Source: RHLJ01 sp965222205
GTDB taxonomy: Bacteria; Bacteroidota; Rhodothermia; Balneolales; Balneolaceae
Length of the DNA: 64,000 nt
Reading direction: 5' to 3'
NCBI GenBank assembly: GCA_965222205.1
Contig: OZ244932.1
Location: 992,001 to 1,056,000 of the forward strand
This document shows positions 17,912 to 27,850 of the stretch, one piece after another (the stretch's first letter is position 1; every line of letters starts with the position of its first letter). The notes under the pieces are model-generated. The model saw nothing but the letters and a program-made list of their open reading frames with translations. It was not told where the DNA came from and did not search any database. The translations under genes and the position numbers were made by a program.

Positions 17912-20672
17912 GTGATGCACGTCCTGTCTTAAATGATAATGTATATGTTCCTTTTTGAAGGAATTCGAACCCGTCTTCATTTTCTCCGGTTAACAAATTC
18001 CAGTTAAAGGTATTGAATCCGTGGGAACCTTGTGTTTCTAAAGTTGAAACGGTTGTTCCGTCCTCATTCTTAACCTGTATTTCCACATTCTGTTCCATTC
18101 TGTCTCTTCCTAAGAAGTAAATGAATTCAACATCGGGCATGAATGGATCATCCCATTGGGCTCGTTGATTTCCCCAGCGGTTTGAATGTCGAATTGATTC
18201 AGGTTTGATGGCTGTAACGGCTTCATCGATCCGGTCTGCAATTTGATGAAGAGGCTTTACATCCATCACCCACATGCTTCTGCCATGTGTTGCAACAACC
18301 AGGTCCAAATCCCGGGGATGTACAATCATATCATAGGAAGCTACATTCGGCATGTTGACCAGGTAATGCCATTTATTTCCGTCATCAAAACTTACGTAGC
18401 TGCCGAAATCCAATCCCGCATAAAGAATAGAAGGATTTACAGGGTCCTGAATAATCACATTGGCAACTTCATCAGGAAGATTACCTTTGATGGAAGTCCA
18501 TGTTTTACCAAAATCGGTAGTTTTATACAAATGGGTCTCGAAATTATCCCATCGGTAGCCGTTCAAAGAAACAAAGGCAATTCCCTCATCATAGGTAGAA
18601 GCGTGAATTTCACTTACCCAGAGTCGCTGAGGAAGATCACTTGATACGTTAGTCCATGAATTTCCTGCATCAGTTGTAACATGGATATTACCATCATCCG
18701 ATCCAACCCAGATCACATCAAATGAAAGAGGAGATTCAGCGATGGTAGTTAAGGTTGAGTAGGGGACGTCACCATTTGGTAAATCATCTGTTAAATCAGG
18801 GCTGATGGCTTTCCAGTCTTTTCCCTCATTAAATGAGCGATTCAGTTTCTGAGAACCGAAGTAGATAATTTCAGGATTATGATGACTCATATTCACCGGA
18901 GTATTCCAGTTGTAGCGATATCGGGGTTCCCCAAGATCATGAACCGGGGTGATTCGTGCTGTTTCTCCGTTCTCTAAATTCCTGCGAACATAGTTTCCAT
19001 ATTGAAAGCCTGTGTATACAATGTTGGAGTTTTCAGGATGTGCAGCTACATGCATTCCATCGCCACCGCCAATTCTAGTCCAGGGCTGATTGCGGTTTCC
19101 TGTTGAGGTTGATGGCCCCATAAAAGTCCCGTTATCCTGTAACCCGCCATAAATATTATAAGGCTCTTCCATATCCACGTTTACGGTATAGAACTGACCA
19201 ACCGCTACTACGTTATGATGGATAAAGTTCTCGCCACCATCATGACTTTCGTACAATCCGCCGTCATTCCCAAGCAATATGTGCTCTGAATCGTCCGGGT
19301 TGATCCACATAGCATGATGATCGACATGAACAGGCTGGTTATCTGCTTTTTGCTCCCAGGTTTTTCCACCATCGGTAGATTTAAGCAGCGGAACTCCCCA
19401 GGTATAAATCGTCTCAGGATCGTTTGGATCTACTCTGATTTCTCCGAAGTAATACCCATACGTAAATACCACACCTTCAAGCGGGTAAGAATTCACAAGT
19501 TCCCAACTTTCACCGCCATCGTTCGAGCGATAAACCTCAAGTCCTTTGATACTTGTATTAAATAGCGCTGCATTGGCATCGCCAAGATAATCAGCCAATG
19601 CTCTGGGTTCGTACTTGTCTGATTCTACATCCGCTTTTACACGTGCAGCGGTGTATTCGGTTGGGAATCGGTTAGATCTGAGGTACTCATTTAGTTCTTT
19701 ATCCTCCAGGCGAAGGAAATTTCGCTTACTCATATCTACAAATTCGGCAGAAGTTAACCCCTCAGATTCCTCGACCTCCGTTTTTGTCTCAAACTGATTG
19801 TCTACCGAGGCATACAGAACATTCGGATTCGACTGGCTAATATCTAAGCCAATTCGACCAACATGCGCTCCATCCGGAAGTCCATTGGTGATTTTCATCC
19901 AATTTTCTCCTCCGTCTGTTGATTTATAAATACCTGATCCTTTACCACTCTCTTTAAAATTCCAGGTCTTTCGGTCTTTTTCCCATGCTGATGCCCACAA
20001 GATATCAGGGTTAGTCGGATGAATAACTAAATCCACAATTCCGGTGCTGTCATTTATAGATAAAGTGCGGTCCCATGTTTCACCACCATCGGTAGTTTTG
20101 TATACACCGCGAACCGGGTTTGAGCTGTACAATGCTCCAAGGCTGGCAACCCAAACCGTGTTTTCATCTGTAGGGTGACTCACAATCCGTCCTATATGCT
20201 GTGATCCTCTTAATCCACTAAATGTCCATGTTTGTCCGGCATCGGTACTTTTGTAAACACCGGTTCCAGCGTACGTAGAACGACTACTGTTATTCTCTCC
20301 GGTTCCAACCCATAGGATATCCGGATTAGCTCTCGATAATTCCATATCTCCAACGCCGAGTGCTCCATCCTGATGATCAAAAATCGGCTCCATGGTATTC
20401 CCACTGTTCGTAGTTTTGAAAACCCCTCCGGATCCAAATCCCACATAAAATATTCGGGGATTATCAGGGTGTACAGCCAGATCGGTAACACGTCCACTCA
20501 TAACCACAGGTCCCACCGAACGCATCGGATAATCCCTAAAGATTGAATTAGCTCTTAATTCAGCCCTTTGTTCGATAGAAGCTTCCATCTCTGCAACAGA
20601 AGAAGGAGTGACCGGTTGAGCAAGAAGAGAAGATGAGCAGAAAAACAGAACTGCAAAAAATAGAAAACGCAT
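17886..20672 (-). CDS. Secreted BNR/sortilin-like beta-propeller protein
   Basis: This 928-residue protein has a clear signal peptide (MRFLFFAVLFFCSSSLLA). Many Asp-box/BNR repeats follow, of the form STDGGxxW or TTDGGETW (KSTDAGQTW, KSTDGGENW, RSNDGGESW, TTDAGNSW, TTDFGKTW), interleaved with HPTNPDILWAS-type linkers. That is the sortilin/VPS10-like propeller architecture common in Bacteroidota and Balneolota exported proteins. The THGRSMWVMDVKPL segment near residue 800 closes the propeller region, and a short beta domain follows. No catalytic residues of sialidase were recognised, so the function is unknown. It is transcribed with the DUF192 gene. Confidence 0.9.
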   Translation of the reverse strand: MRFLFFAVLFFCSSSLLAQPVTPSSVAEMEASIEQRAELRANSIFRDYPMRSVGPVVMSGRVTDLAVHPDNPRIFYVGFGSGGVFKTTNSGNTMEPIFDHQDGALGVGDMELSRANPDILWVGTGENNSSRSTYAGTGVYKSTDAGQTWTFSGLRGSQHIGRIVSHPTDENTVWVASLGALYSSNPVRGVYKTTDGGETWDRTLSINDSTGIVDLVIHPTNPDILWASAWEKDRKTWNFKESGKGSGIYKSTDGGENWMKITNGLPDGAHVGRIGLDISQSNPNVLYASVDNQFETKTEVEESEGLTSAEFVDMSKRNFLRLEDKELNEYLRSNRFPTEYTAARVKADVESDKYEPRALADYLGDANAALFNTSIKGLEVYRSNDGGESWELVNSYPLEGVVFTYGYYFGEIRVDPNDPETIYTWGVPLLKSTDGGKTWEQKADNQPVHVDHHAMWINPDDSEHILLGNDGGLYESHDGGENFIHHNVVAVGQFYTVNVDMEEPYNIYGGLQDNGTFMGPSTSTGNRNQPWTRIGGGDGMHVAAHPENSNIVYTGFQYGNYVRRNLENGETARITPVHDLGEPRYRYNWNTPVNMSHHNPEIIYFGSQKLNRSFNEGKDWKAISPDLTDDLPNGDVPYSTLTTIAESPLSFDVIWVGSDDGNIHVTTDAGNSWTNVSSDLPQRLWVSEIHASTYDEGIAFVSLNGYRWDNFETHLYKTTDFGKTWTSIKGNLPDEVANVIIQDPVNPSILYAGLDFGSYVSFDDGNKWHYLVNMPNVASYDMIVHPRDLDLVVATHGRSMWVMDVKPLHQIADRIDEAVTAIKPESIRHSNRWGNQRAQWDDPFMPDVEFIYFLGRDRMEQNVEIQVKNEDGTTVSTLETQGSHGFNTFNWNLLTGENEDGFEFLQKGTYTLSFKTGRASHEVQFEIK

Positions 20673-20799
20673 AGTAGTTAGTTTGTTTAATTAGATGAGT
20701 GATGATATAAAATGAGAATCAAAAAAGCGGGAAAAGATTTTGGGTTTTATTAGTTTAACCAAGCTGTAGTTCCGCAGTAGAGCTAAAGAACTAGAAAGG

Positions 20800-21039
20800 A
20801 TGAATAATATAGTATTCTATATTTTAATTAGTGGATTCGCAATTATGTTTATAGCCGGTGTAACATTAATGGCTTTGGTTGCTTTGGAGGAGAAATCCAG
20901 AGATTCTAAAAGTAATTTCTCGAAAGAGTATATTAACTCTAAGTATTCCTTTTTTATTAAGTCAATCTATTTTGGGTTGGCATTGTATATACTTGGATTT
21001 GTTATAGTTATACTAATAAATGTAATGGAGTGGAAATAA
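20800..21039 (+). CDS. Small two-helix membrane protein of unknown function
   Basis: A 79-residue protein with two hydrophobic segments (about residues 4-30 and 50-75) joined by a charged loop. AGAAAGG lies before the ATG. No family is recognised. It starts 128 bp from the divergent BNR gene and precedes another small unknown on the same strand by 57 bp. Confidence 0.6.
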   Translation: MNNIVFYILISGFAIMFIAGVTLMALVALEEKSRDSKSNFSKEYINSKYSFFIKSIYFGLALYILGFVIVILINVMEWK

Positions 21040-21095
21040 TGCCTTTAAACCTCTTTCCGAAGTATATCTATGGAACCTGAGTTAAAAAGAATAAT

Positions 21096-21614
21096 ATGAT
21101 AAAGCTTTCAATAGTATATATAACTATTTGTCTTTTAAATTTGAACTCTCTGATAATAAATGATATTGAAAAGTATCAGAAGGCTTTTTCAACAATAAAG
21201 GAAAGTATGGATGCAAAAGTTTTCCTTGGAGATACATCTCCCTGCATAAATGTATCAGGTGAACTAGGTATACTTGACGATCTTACATTACAGGTTTTAG
21301 ATATTGACAGTACTGCATTTGAGTTTTACCCTTCAAAAACAAAAGGCTTAGATACAGTTGAAGTTTCAAAACGTCTGGAATATTTCTTTGAGCCTACCAT
21401 CATGAAAGGGCTAGAAGAGTTTTCAGACTGTAATGATGCTCAAGGGATATTGAACTTTTTCGATATAAATGGAAGTAATAGAGTTATTGCTGAATTAAAT
21501 AAAGTCAAAAATGATGCTATTGATCCTATGGGGAGTTCTATATTGTTTTTGGTGAAATTTAATCAGGACAATCAGGTAGAAAAACTGACTACAAAAATCA
21601 TAAATATGAATTAG
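21096..21614 (+). CDS. Hypothetical protein with an N-terminal signal-like segment
   Basis: 172 residues beginning with a hydrophobic stretch (MIKLSIVYITICLLNLNSL) that could be a signal peptide or membrane anchor, then a soluble, weakly acidic domain containing two Cys (SPCINVSG and DCNDAQG). Base composition is AT-rich compared with the neighbouring operon. No family is recognised. Confidence 0.6.
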   Translation: MIKLSIVYITICLLNLNSLIINDIEKYQKAFSTIKESMDAKVFLGDTSPCINVSGELGILDDLTLQVLDIDSTAFEFYPSKTKGLDTVEVSKRLEYFFEPTIMKGLEEFSDCNDAQGILNFFDINGSNRVIAELNKVKNDAIDPMGSSILFLVKFNQDNQVEKLTTKIINMN

Positions 21615-22031
21615 TACTCTCGTTGACCTTATTCTAAAGATCCAGATTAAGACCCCCAAGATGTTTTAAGTCTGTGACTTAAAACTGATAGAATTGCAAG
21701 ACTCTGTCTTGCATAGAGGGCAAAGGCTTTTAAACAGGCAAGAATGAACTTGGAATAAGGCAGGGTAAATTATTTTTTCTCCTCATCCTGAATTTCTCGT
21801 ATGGAATGCAATCCCTGAAGCTCCACCTTCTGCTATAGTAAAATGGAAGCAGGAGTCTGGCAACGAGGTAAAAAGATTGAAGCGCAAACAAGAGAAGAGA
21901 TTCATTCCTTCTCCAATCCAAAGATAGCTGGCGTTAATGCCTATCCACCTGTATGAGATATAAAGAATTGCAGGACTTTAAAACCAGAAGCTGCCGGATC
22001 AAATCATCCAAAACAAAACATTCTCAATTCA
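21615..22031. other. Gene-free gap of about 420 bp with palindromes
   Basis: The stretch before the rimP promoter has no convincing ORF. Apart from the two hairpins at 21663-21712, a loosely purine-rich remnant around 21800-21900 may be a decayed dispersed repeat. Confidence 0.5.
21663..21712. repeat. Two adjacent perfect hairpins
   Basis: GTTTTAAGTC-TGT-GACTTAAAAC (21663-21685) and GCAAGAC-TCT-GTCTTGC (21696-21712) are perfect inverted repeats ten bases apart. They lie downstream of the small unknown gene and may act as terminators or belong to a dispersed repeat. Confidence 0.7.
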
Positions 22032-22098
22032 TTGAAATTTAAGCGAAATACAGCTACCTTTAGGGCTCGGTGAGCGTCGAAAGGCACTCACTTTTTTT
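22032..22098 (+). promoter_or_regulatory. Probable promoter and leader hairpin/attenuator of the rimP operon
   Basis: TTG (22032) and TACCTTTA (22055-22062), about 20 bp apart, resemble a Bacteroidota promoter (TTG / TAnnTTTG). Just after the expected start lies a hairpin with stem GTGAG (22070-22074) and CTCAC (22087-22091), followed by seven T. A terminator-like hairpin at the very 5' end of the mRNA, 19 bp before rimP, suggests attenuation; nusA, an antitermination factor, is the second gene. Confidence 0.6.
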
Positions 22099-22116
22099 GT
22101 TTTCGAAATTTGCTGT

Positions 22117-22578
22117 ATGAATCCAGATGTAACCTCAACAATTAAAGAACTTGCACTGCCACTGGCTGAAGAAAAAGGCCTGTTTTTGGTAGATGTAGAG
22201 CTTAAAACCGGTGGTGGCACCGAGGTATGGGTATATCTGGATGGCGAAGAAAGAGGTGTGAATCTTGATGAATGTGCAGATATCAGTCGGGAATTGGGAT
22301 TTCTTATTGACGCACATGAATTACTGGATAACAAGTACCGTTTGAACGTTTCTTCACCAGGACTTAGCCGCCCGCTTACAGACATCAGACAATACAGAAA
22401 GAACAAAGAGCGCACGGTAAAAGTGCGTTACTGGAAGACAGAAGAAGACGTTGAGAAACTCCAGGGAATCATAGCCGAAGTTAAAGAAGCAGCTGTTGTG
22501 GTTGCCGAAAATGAAAAAGAACAGACTGAGATTCCTTTTGAGTCCATTATTGAAGCAAAAATTATCCCCGTAATATAA
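22117..22578 (+). CDS. rimP: Ribosome maturation factor RimP
   Basis: A 153-residue 30S subunit assembly factor. The LPLAEEKGLFLVDVELKTGGG N-terminal region, the VNLDECADISRELGFLID segment and the KYRLNVSSPGLSRPL motif are diagnostic. It opens the conserved rimP-nusA-infB-rbfA-truB-ribF operon. Confidence 0.95.
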   Translation: MNPDVTSTIKELALPLAEEKGLFLVDVELKTGGGTEVWVYLDGEERGVNLDECADISRELGFLIDAHELLDNKYRLNVSSPGLSRPLTDIRQYRKNKERTVKVRYWKTEEDVEKLQGIIAEVKEAAVVVAENEKEQTEIPFESIIEAKIIPVI

Positions 22579-22591
22579 TAGGCAAGCCCTG

Positions 22592-23851
22592 ATGCAAAAC
22601 GATTTATCAAAACAGATTATTTCCTCATTTGCTGAGATCGCAAAAGAAAAAGGCATTGATCGTGACCTGTTGCTTTCCATCCTGGAAGATGTATTCAGAA
22701 CTATGATTCGTAAAAAATACGAAACAGATGACGCGTTCGAAGTAATTTTGAATGCCGACCGGGGAGAGATTCAGATTCTTCATGTCCAGGAAGTAGTTCC
22801 AAAAGAAGAGCTTTCTGATCCTGTTGCAGAAATTGTATTGGAAGAAGCACAAAAAGTAGACCCTGACATCGAATTGTATGACGAACTTGCTCAGGAAGTT
22901 CAGATTTTGGACTTCGGACGTCGTGCCGTAATGATGGCGCGACAACAACTTGCTCAACGTATTCGCGAGATTGAGAAAGACAACATCTACGAGGATTACA
23001 CCGATCGTGTAGGTGAAATTATTCTTGGGGATGTTTATCAGGTTCGCCACAACAAAGATATTTTAGTAAACCACAACGGTGTGGAATTACTGCTTCCAAA
23101 AAATGAGCAGATTTACAAAGATCGTTACCGAAAAGGAGATACCATCCGTGCGGTTGTGATTGGTGTCCACATGAAGAATGGTAACCCAACGGTTATTATT
23201 TCCAGAACTTCAGAATTGTTTTTAGAGCGATTATTCGAAAATGAAATTCCGGAAGTATTCGATGGTATTATTGAATTGGTAAAAATTGCCCGTGCACCGG
23301 GAGATCGTTCTAAAGTAGCGGTTCTTTCTCATGATGAGCGGGTTGACCCGGTTGGAGCTTGTGTTGGTATGAAAGGTATTCGAATTCATGCCATCGTACG
23401 TGAGCTTCAGAATGAGAATATTGATGTGATCAATTATTCTGCGGATAAAATCGAGTTTATCAAAAGAGCCCTTCAACCGGCAGAAGTTCTCAAAGTAGAG
23501 TTAGATCAGGAAGGAGCTAAAGCGAATGTACTCGTTCCTGCGGATGAAGTATCCAAAGCAATTGGTAAAGGTGGAGTGAATATTCGCCTGGCATCAAAAT
23601 TAGCAGAATGTGAAATTGATGTGTACCGTGAAGTTGAAGAAGAAGATGATATCGATCTGGCCGAGTTTGAAGAAGATTTTGGTGCAGAAACGATCAAGAA
23701 ATTACATGAAATCGGTTGTGATACCGCTCGTGCAGTTCTTGAGCTGGATGCAGGCGAAATCGTAAGTCGTACCAATGGCGAAATTGATAAAGAGCTCGCA
23801 GCTAAAATCATCAACGTAATTGCATACGAATTCGATGAGGAAGCTGGCTAA
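22592..23851 (+). CDS. nusA: Transcription termination/antitermination protein NusA
   Basis: NusA binds RNA polymerase and RNA, modulating pausing, termination and antitermination. The N-terminal polymerase-binding domain (about 1-130) precedes an S1 domain (GEIILGDVYQVRHNKDILV near 135), then KH1 (DPVGACVGMKGIRIHAIVREL near 255) and KH2 (NVLVPADEVSKAIGKGGVNIRLASKL near 320). A short acidic C-terminal helix-hairpin-helix-like segment follows. At 419 residues it is of the short type common in this phylum, lacking the second acidic repeat of E. coli NusA. Confidence 0.96.
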   Translation: MQNDLSKQIISSFAEIAKEKGIDRDLLLSILEDVFRTMIRKKYETDDAFEVILNADRGEIQILHVQEVVPKEELSDPVAEIVLEEAQKVDPDIELYDELAQEVQILDFGRRAVMMARQQLAQRIREIEKDNIYEDYTDRVGEIILGDVYQVRHNKDILVNHNGVELLLPKNEQIYKDRYRKGDTIRAVVIGVHMKNGNPTVIISRTSELFLERLFENEIPEVFDGIIELVKIARAPGDRSKVAVLSHDERVDPVGACVGMKGIRIHAIVRELQNENIDVINYSADKIEFIKRALQPAEVLKVELDQEGAKANVLVPADEVSKAIGKGGVNIRLASKLAECEIDVYREVEEEDDIDLAEFEEDFGAETIKKLHEIGCDTARAVLELDAGEIVSRTNGEIDKELAAKIINVIAYEFDEEAG

Positions 23852-23902
23852 GCAATTACTCATATTTTTATTTAGTTTTAGAGCACAATATAAAAGCAGA
23901 AC

Positions 23903-26722
23903 ATGCCCATAAACAGACCAAAACCTTTATTTAAAGTAGCTTCAGAGTTTAATGTTTCTACTCAGTCTATCGTTGATACGCTGGAAGAAAATGACTTCTC
24001 CGCAGCTAATCGTCCTAACTTCAAGATAACACCCGAGATGTATGAAGTGTTGGATGGAGTTTATGGGGAAGACAAGGCGAAAAGCCAGGATCATGAGCGT
24101 GCCAAAGAAGAATACGAAAGCCGTCGCAGCCAAATGATGAACCAGCGTAACGATAGTGTTACGTTAGATAATATTTTGGAACCTATCGATGCTCTTGAGC
24201 CCATCGACGAAGAGGAAGCCCCTTCAGATGTTGAAGAAGAATTGGTTGCAGATTTAGAGCCCATTGAAGAAGAGGTTGAAGAAGAGGAAGAACAGGTTGA
24301 GCCAGAGGTTGCTGAAGAGGAACCGGAGGAAGAACCTGAACCCGAAGTAGCGGAAAAAGAAGAAGAGCCTGAAGCCGAGCCTGAGCCACAAGTTGAAGAA
24401 GTTGTTGCCGAGGAAGAAGAGCCAGAGGAAGAAGAAGTCGAAGATGAGGAGGAGGAAGAAGATTCAGATGAAGAGACTTCCGATTCTGAGGAAGAAGACG
24501 AAGAAGATGACGATGAGGAAGAGGATGAGGAAGGCGAGGAGGATGAAGAAGTCTCTGAAGAAGAAAAACAGAAAATTATTCGTGGCAGAGCTAAGCAGCT
24601 GAAGGGGACTAAAGTTCTTGGTAAAACTGCATTTACAAACGACCTGACTTCTGATTCGAAAGTTCGAAAGAAGAGAAAGCGGAAGAAGGACCGTCCGGGA
24701 TTTGATTCAAAATCGAAAGATGATAAATCGGCAACGAAAGAACGTAAAAGAAAACCATCCCCTAATAAAGACACTAAAGGTAAAGCTAAGTCTAAGACCG
24801 AAGTTGATGAGGTGGATGTTGATCGCATGATGCGCGAAACCCTGAAAAAGATGCAGGGTAACAGCACGGTTGGTACTAAGCGGGGTAAACGCCGTCGTCA
24901 AAGAAAAGAAGAGAGAGAAGAAGAGCTGCAACAACAGCAGGAAATGGAAGAAATGGATTCCGGTACCATTGAGGTTACGGAGTTCATTACTGCGAACGAT
25001 CTTGCTGAAGAACTTGAAGTAGGCGTAAACGATATTATTTCTGCTTGTATGAGTATAGGTTTGATGATTACCATCAACCAACGACTTGATGCAGGTACCA
25101 TTGAACTGGTAGCCAGTGAATTCGGGAAAGATGTAAAATTCATCGATGCGGAAGAACTGGTAGAAGAACTGGTTATTGAAGAGGATGCTGAGGAAGATCT
25201 TAAACCTCGCGCTCCGATCATTACAGTAATGGGGCACGTTGATCACGGTAAAACCTCTTTGCTTGATTACATCCGCGAAGAAAAAGTAGCCGAAGGCGAA
25301 GCCGGTGGTATTACCCAGCACGTTGGTGCTTATGAAGTTAACCATCAGGGCAAAAAAGTAACTTTCCTTGATACTCCGGGTCACGAGGCCTTTACTGCAA
25401 TGCGTTCCCGTGGAGCACAGGCAACCGATATTGTAATTCTGGTAGTGGCTGCTGACGACTCTGTGATGCCTCAGACTATTGAGGCGATAAATCACGCCAA
25501 AGCAGCAGGAGTACCAATTGTAGTTGCTATAAATAAAATTGATAAAGACGGCTCAACACCGGATAAAATTAAGCAGCAGCTTTCTGAACACGATGTGATC
25601 GTTGAAGAGTGGGGCGGAACGGTTCAGTTTGCACTGGTTTCGGCTAAGACAGGTGCTGGAATTGATGACCTTCTTGAAAAAGTATTGATTGAAGCTGAGC
25701 TTCTGGATCTTAAAGCAAATCCTGATCGCCGTGCAGATGGGGTGGTACTTGAAGCCCGTCTTGATAAAGGAAAAGGTATTGTTGCCAACATCCTTATACA
25801 AAATGGTACAATGAATGTCGGAGACGCATTTGTTGCAGGACCGTGTTTTGGTCGCGTTCGTGCGATGGAAGATGATCATGGCCAACGAATTAAGGCTGCG
25901 GGACCAGCAACTCCGGTTCAGTTAACAGGTTTTGATGAAATGCCTCAGGCCGGAGACAAACTGGTAGTAGCTGAAGATGAGAAAACCGCTAAAGAAGTGG
26001 CAAATCAGCGTCAGCAGATACGCCGCGAACAAGCGATGCGTAAAACCAAGCACATGACACTGGATGATCTGTCTCGCCGACTTGCTCTTGGTGAAGTTTC
26101 TGAATTGAATATCATTATTAAGGCAGATGTGGACGGTTCGATTGAAGCACTTTCCGGGTCGTTGCAGAAAATCAGTACTGATGAAGTAGCTGTGAATATT
26201 ATTCATACCGGAGCGGGTGCGATTTCTGAATCTGATGTATTATTAGCTTCTGCTTCCGATGCAATCATTATTGGTTTCCAGGTACGTCCTACCGCTCAGG
26301 CCCGAAAACTTGCTGAGACTGAAGAAATCGATATCCGACTCTTCAGCGTGATTTATGATGCCGTTGATGAGGTGAGAGATGCTCTTGAGGGACTTCTTTC
26401 TCCTGAATTGAAAGAGCAGATGATGGGTATTGTTGAGGTTCGCGAAATCTTTAAAGTTTCAAAAGTTGGAACCATTGCCGGTTGCTATGTTACTGAAGGT
26501 AAGATAGACCGAAACAATCCAATTCGAATCATTCGCGAAGGAGTTGTAATCTACGACGGAGCCATCGGAGCTTTGAAACGTTTCAAAGATGATGTGAAAG
26601 AAGTTGCTTCCGGATATGAATGTGGTATTAGTATCCAGAACTACAATGATATCAAAGTGGGCGACTCGTTCGAGAGTTACAAGATCACTGAAGAGAAACG
26701 TACCCTCGAAGACGTAAATTAA
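23903..26722 (+). CDS. infB: Translation initiation factor IF-2 with a very acidic linker
   Basis: IF-2 is the GTPase that brings initiator tRNA to the ribosome. After a small N-terminal domain (PLFKVASEFNVSTQSIVDTL), residues about 93-223 are overwhelmingly Glu and Asp with some Pro. A Lys/Arg-rich stretch (RKKRKRKKDRPG and on to about 335) follows. The G domain has GHVDHGKTS near residue 444, DTPGHEAF and NKID, followed by domains II-IV with IKADVDGSIEAL and GTIAGCYVTEGKI. The acid-then-basic linker is extreme even for this variable region. The reverse strand of the acidic tract gives a spurious Ser-rich ORF. Confidence 0.97.
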   Translation: MPINRPKPLFKVASEFNVSTQSIVDTLEENDFSAANRPNFKITPEMYEVLDGVYGEDKAKSQDHERAKEEYESRRSQMMNQRNDSVTLDNILEPIDALEPIDEEEAPSDVEEELVADLEPIEEEVEEEEEQVEPEVAEEEPEEEPEPEVAEKEEEPEAEPEPQVEEVVAEEEEPEEEEVEDEEEEEDSDEETSDSEEEDEEDDDEEEDEEGEEDEEVSEEEKQKIIRGRAKQLKGTKVLGKTAFTNDLTSDSKVRKKRKRKKDRPGFDSKSKDDKSATKERKRKPSPNKDTKGKAKSKTEVDEVDVDRMMRETLKKMQGNSTVGTKRGKRRRQRKEEREEELQQQQEMEEMDSGTIEVTEFITANDLAEELEVGVNDIISACMSIGLMITINQRLDAGTIELVASEFGKDVKFIDAEELVEELVIEEDAEEDLKPRAPIITVMGHVDHGKTSLLDYIREEKVAEGEAGGITQHVGAYEVNHQGKKVTFLDTPGHEAFTAMRSRGAQATDIVILVVAADDSVMPQTIEAINHAKAAGVPIVVAINKIDKDGSTPDKIKQQLSEHDVIVEEWGGTVQFALVSAKTGAGIDDLLEKVLIEAELLDLKANPDRRADGVVLEARLDKGKGIVANILIQNGTMNVGDAFVAGPCFGRVRAMEDDHGQRIKAAGPATPVQLTGFDEMPQAGDKLVVAEDEKTAKEVANQRQQIRREQAMRKTKHMTLDDLSRRLALGEVSELNIIIKADVDGSIEALSGSLQKISTDEVAVNIIHTGAGAISESDVLLASASDAIIIGFQVRPTAQARKLAETEEIDIRLFSVIYDAVDEVRDALEGLLSPELKEQMMGIVEVREIFKVSKVGTIAGCYVTEGKIDRNNPIRIIREGVVIYDGAIGALKRFKDDVKEVASGYECGISIQNYNDIKVGDSFESYKITEEKRTLEDVN

Positions 26723-26741
26723 TCAACCGAAATCTCATTCC

Positions 26742-27113
26742 ATGAGTTTACGAGTAGAACGCTTAGGTGCACTCCTGAAAAAGGATTTGGCTGAAATTAT
26801 TCAGAGAGAGTATCAACCTGAAGGTACTTTTGTGACAGTTACGAATGTTCGGGTTACTCCCGATTTATCCATAGCAAAAGTGTACCTGAGTGTGTTTTCT
26901 CCTGGAAGAGACGAACAGGTTGTGTATGAATTTATTGATGAGCATGTACCTGCTATTCGCCATACCCTTGCTGGTAAAATCAGGAACCAGGTTCGTAAAA
27001 TTCCTGAACTTCACTTCTACGCCGACGATACTGCAGAGTATGTGAATAAAATGGAAACGCTCTTCAAAAAAGTAGACGAGCAACCCAAAGCTCCACGCGA
27101 CGAAGAAGAATAA
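26742..27113 (+). CDS. rbfA: Ribosome-binding factor A
   Basis: A 123-residue 30S maturation factor. The RVERLGALLKKDLAEIIQREY N-terminus, VTVTNVRVTPDLSIAKVYLSVF and the IRNQVRKIPELHFYADDTAEY motif are typical. Its stop codon TAA shares an A with the ATG of truB. Confidence 0.95.
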   Translation: MSLRVERLGALLKKDLAEIIQREYQPEGTFVTVTNVRVTPDLSIAKVYLSVFSPGRDEQVVYEFIDEHVPAIRHTLAGKIRNQVRKIPELHFYADDTAEYVNKMETLFKKVDEQPKAPRDEEE

Positions 27114-27850
27114 TGGCCAAGCCGCTTCCTTTAGAAACCATTCCGGTTTTCTCTAAAGAGAATCCACCTACTCCTGATTTTGATTATAGTACAGGAGCCA
27201 TTCTTTTAGTTAATAAAGAAAAAGACTGGACCAGCTTTGATGCGGTTAAATATATCCGGGGACGAGTAAAAACGAAGAAAGTAGGTCATGCCGGAACTTT
27301 GGATCCCATGGCAACTGGTTTGTTGATTTTATGTACTGGAAGAGCTACAAAGTCGATCTCACAAATTCAGGACATGCCCAAAACCTATGTGGGTGAAATC
27401 ACCTTTGGGGGATCAACTCCAAGTTATGATGCAGAATCTGATATAAATGAAACGGCTCCGTTTGATCATATCACAAAAGAGAAGATCGAAGGAATTTTGA
27501 AGGAACAATTTTCTGGAGAAATCCAGCAGGTTCCACCCATGTATTCGGCATTAAAGAGGGACGGGAAGAAACTGTACGAACTCGCCCGAAGAGGAAAGAC
27601 TGTTGAACTGGAAGCACGTCCCGTTACGATTCATGATGTACAAGTTATACAATATGAAGCTCCAAAACTGGTTCTCAGCATAAGATGCAGTAAGGGAACG
27701 TACATTCGGTCTATTGCTCATGATTTGGGGTTAGCCTTGGATTCAAGGGGACATTTAAGTGCATTGGAACGAACGCAAATCGGAAGCTATTCTTCAGCTA
27801 ATGCATACACTCCACACGAAATTGATAAATTGCTAAGACCCGATGGCTAA
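27113..27850 (+). CDS. truB: tRNA pseudouridine(55) synthase
   Basis: TruB makes pseudouridine 55 in the T-loop of tRNAs. LLVNKEKDWTSFDAV and KKVGHAGTLDPMATGLLILCTGRATK (with catalytic Asp in TLDPMATG) lie near residue 55-80, and SIRCSKGTYIRSIAHDLG near 185 is the C-terminal family motif. The 245-residue length lacks a PUA domain, as in many Bacteroidota. It overlaps rbfA by one base and ribF by eight. Confidence 0.95.
   Translation: MAKPLPLETIPVFSKENPPTPDFDYSTGAILLVNKEKDWTSFDAVKYIRGRVKTKKVGHAGTLDPMATGLLILCTGRATKSISQIQDMPKTYVGEITFGGSTPSYDAESDINETAPFDHITKEKIEGILKEQFSGEIQQVPPMYSALKRDGKKLYELARRGKTVELEARPVTIHDVQVIQYEAPKLVLSIRCSKGTYIRSIAHDLGLALDSRGHLSALERTQIGSYSSANAYTPHEIDKLLRPDG

Noticed and set aside
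21096..21614. Mobile element origin of the two small genes near 21 kb
   Set aside because: AT-richness alone is weak evidence; no flanking repeats or transposase were seen.
24091..24867. Ser-rich ORF antisense to infB
   Set aside because: It is the complement of a Glu/Asp-codon repeat tract; composition follows from the sense strand.
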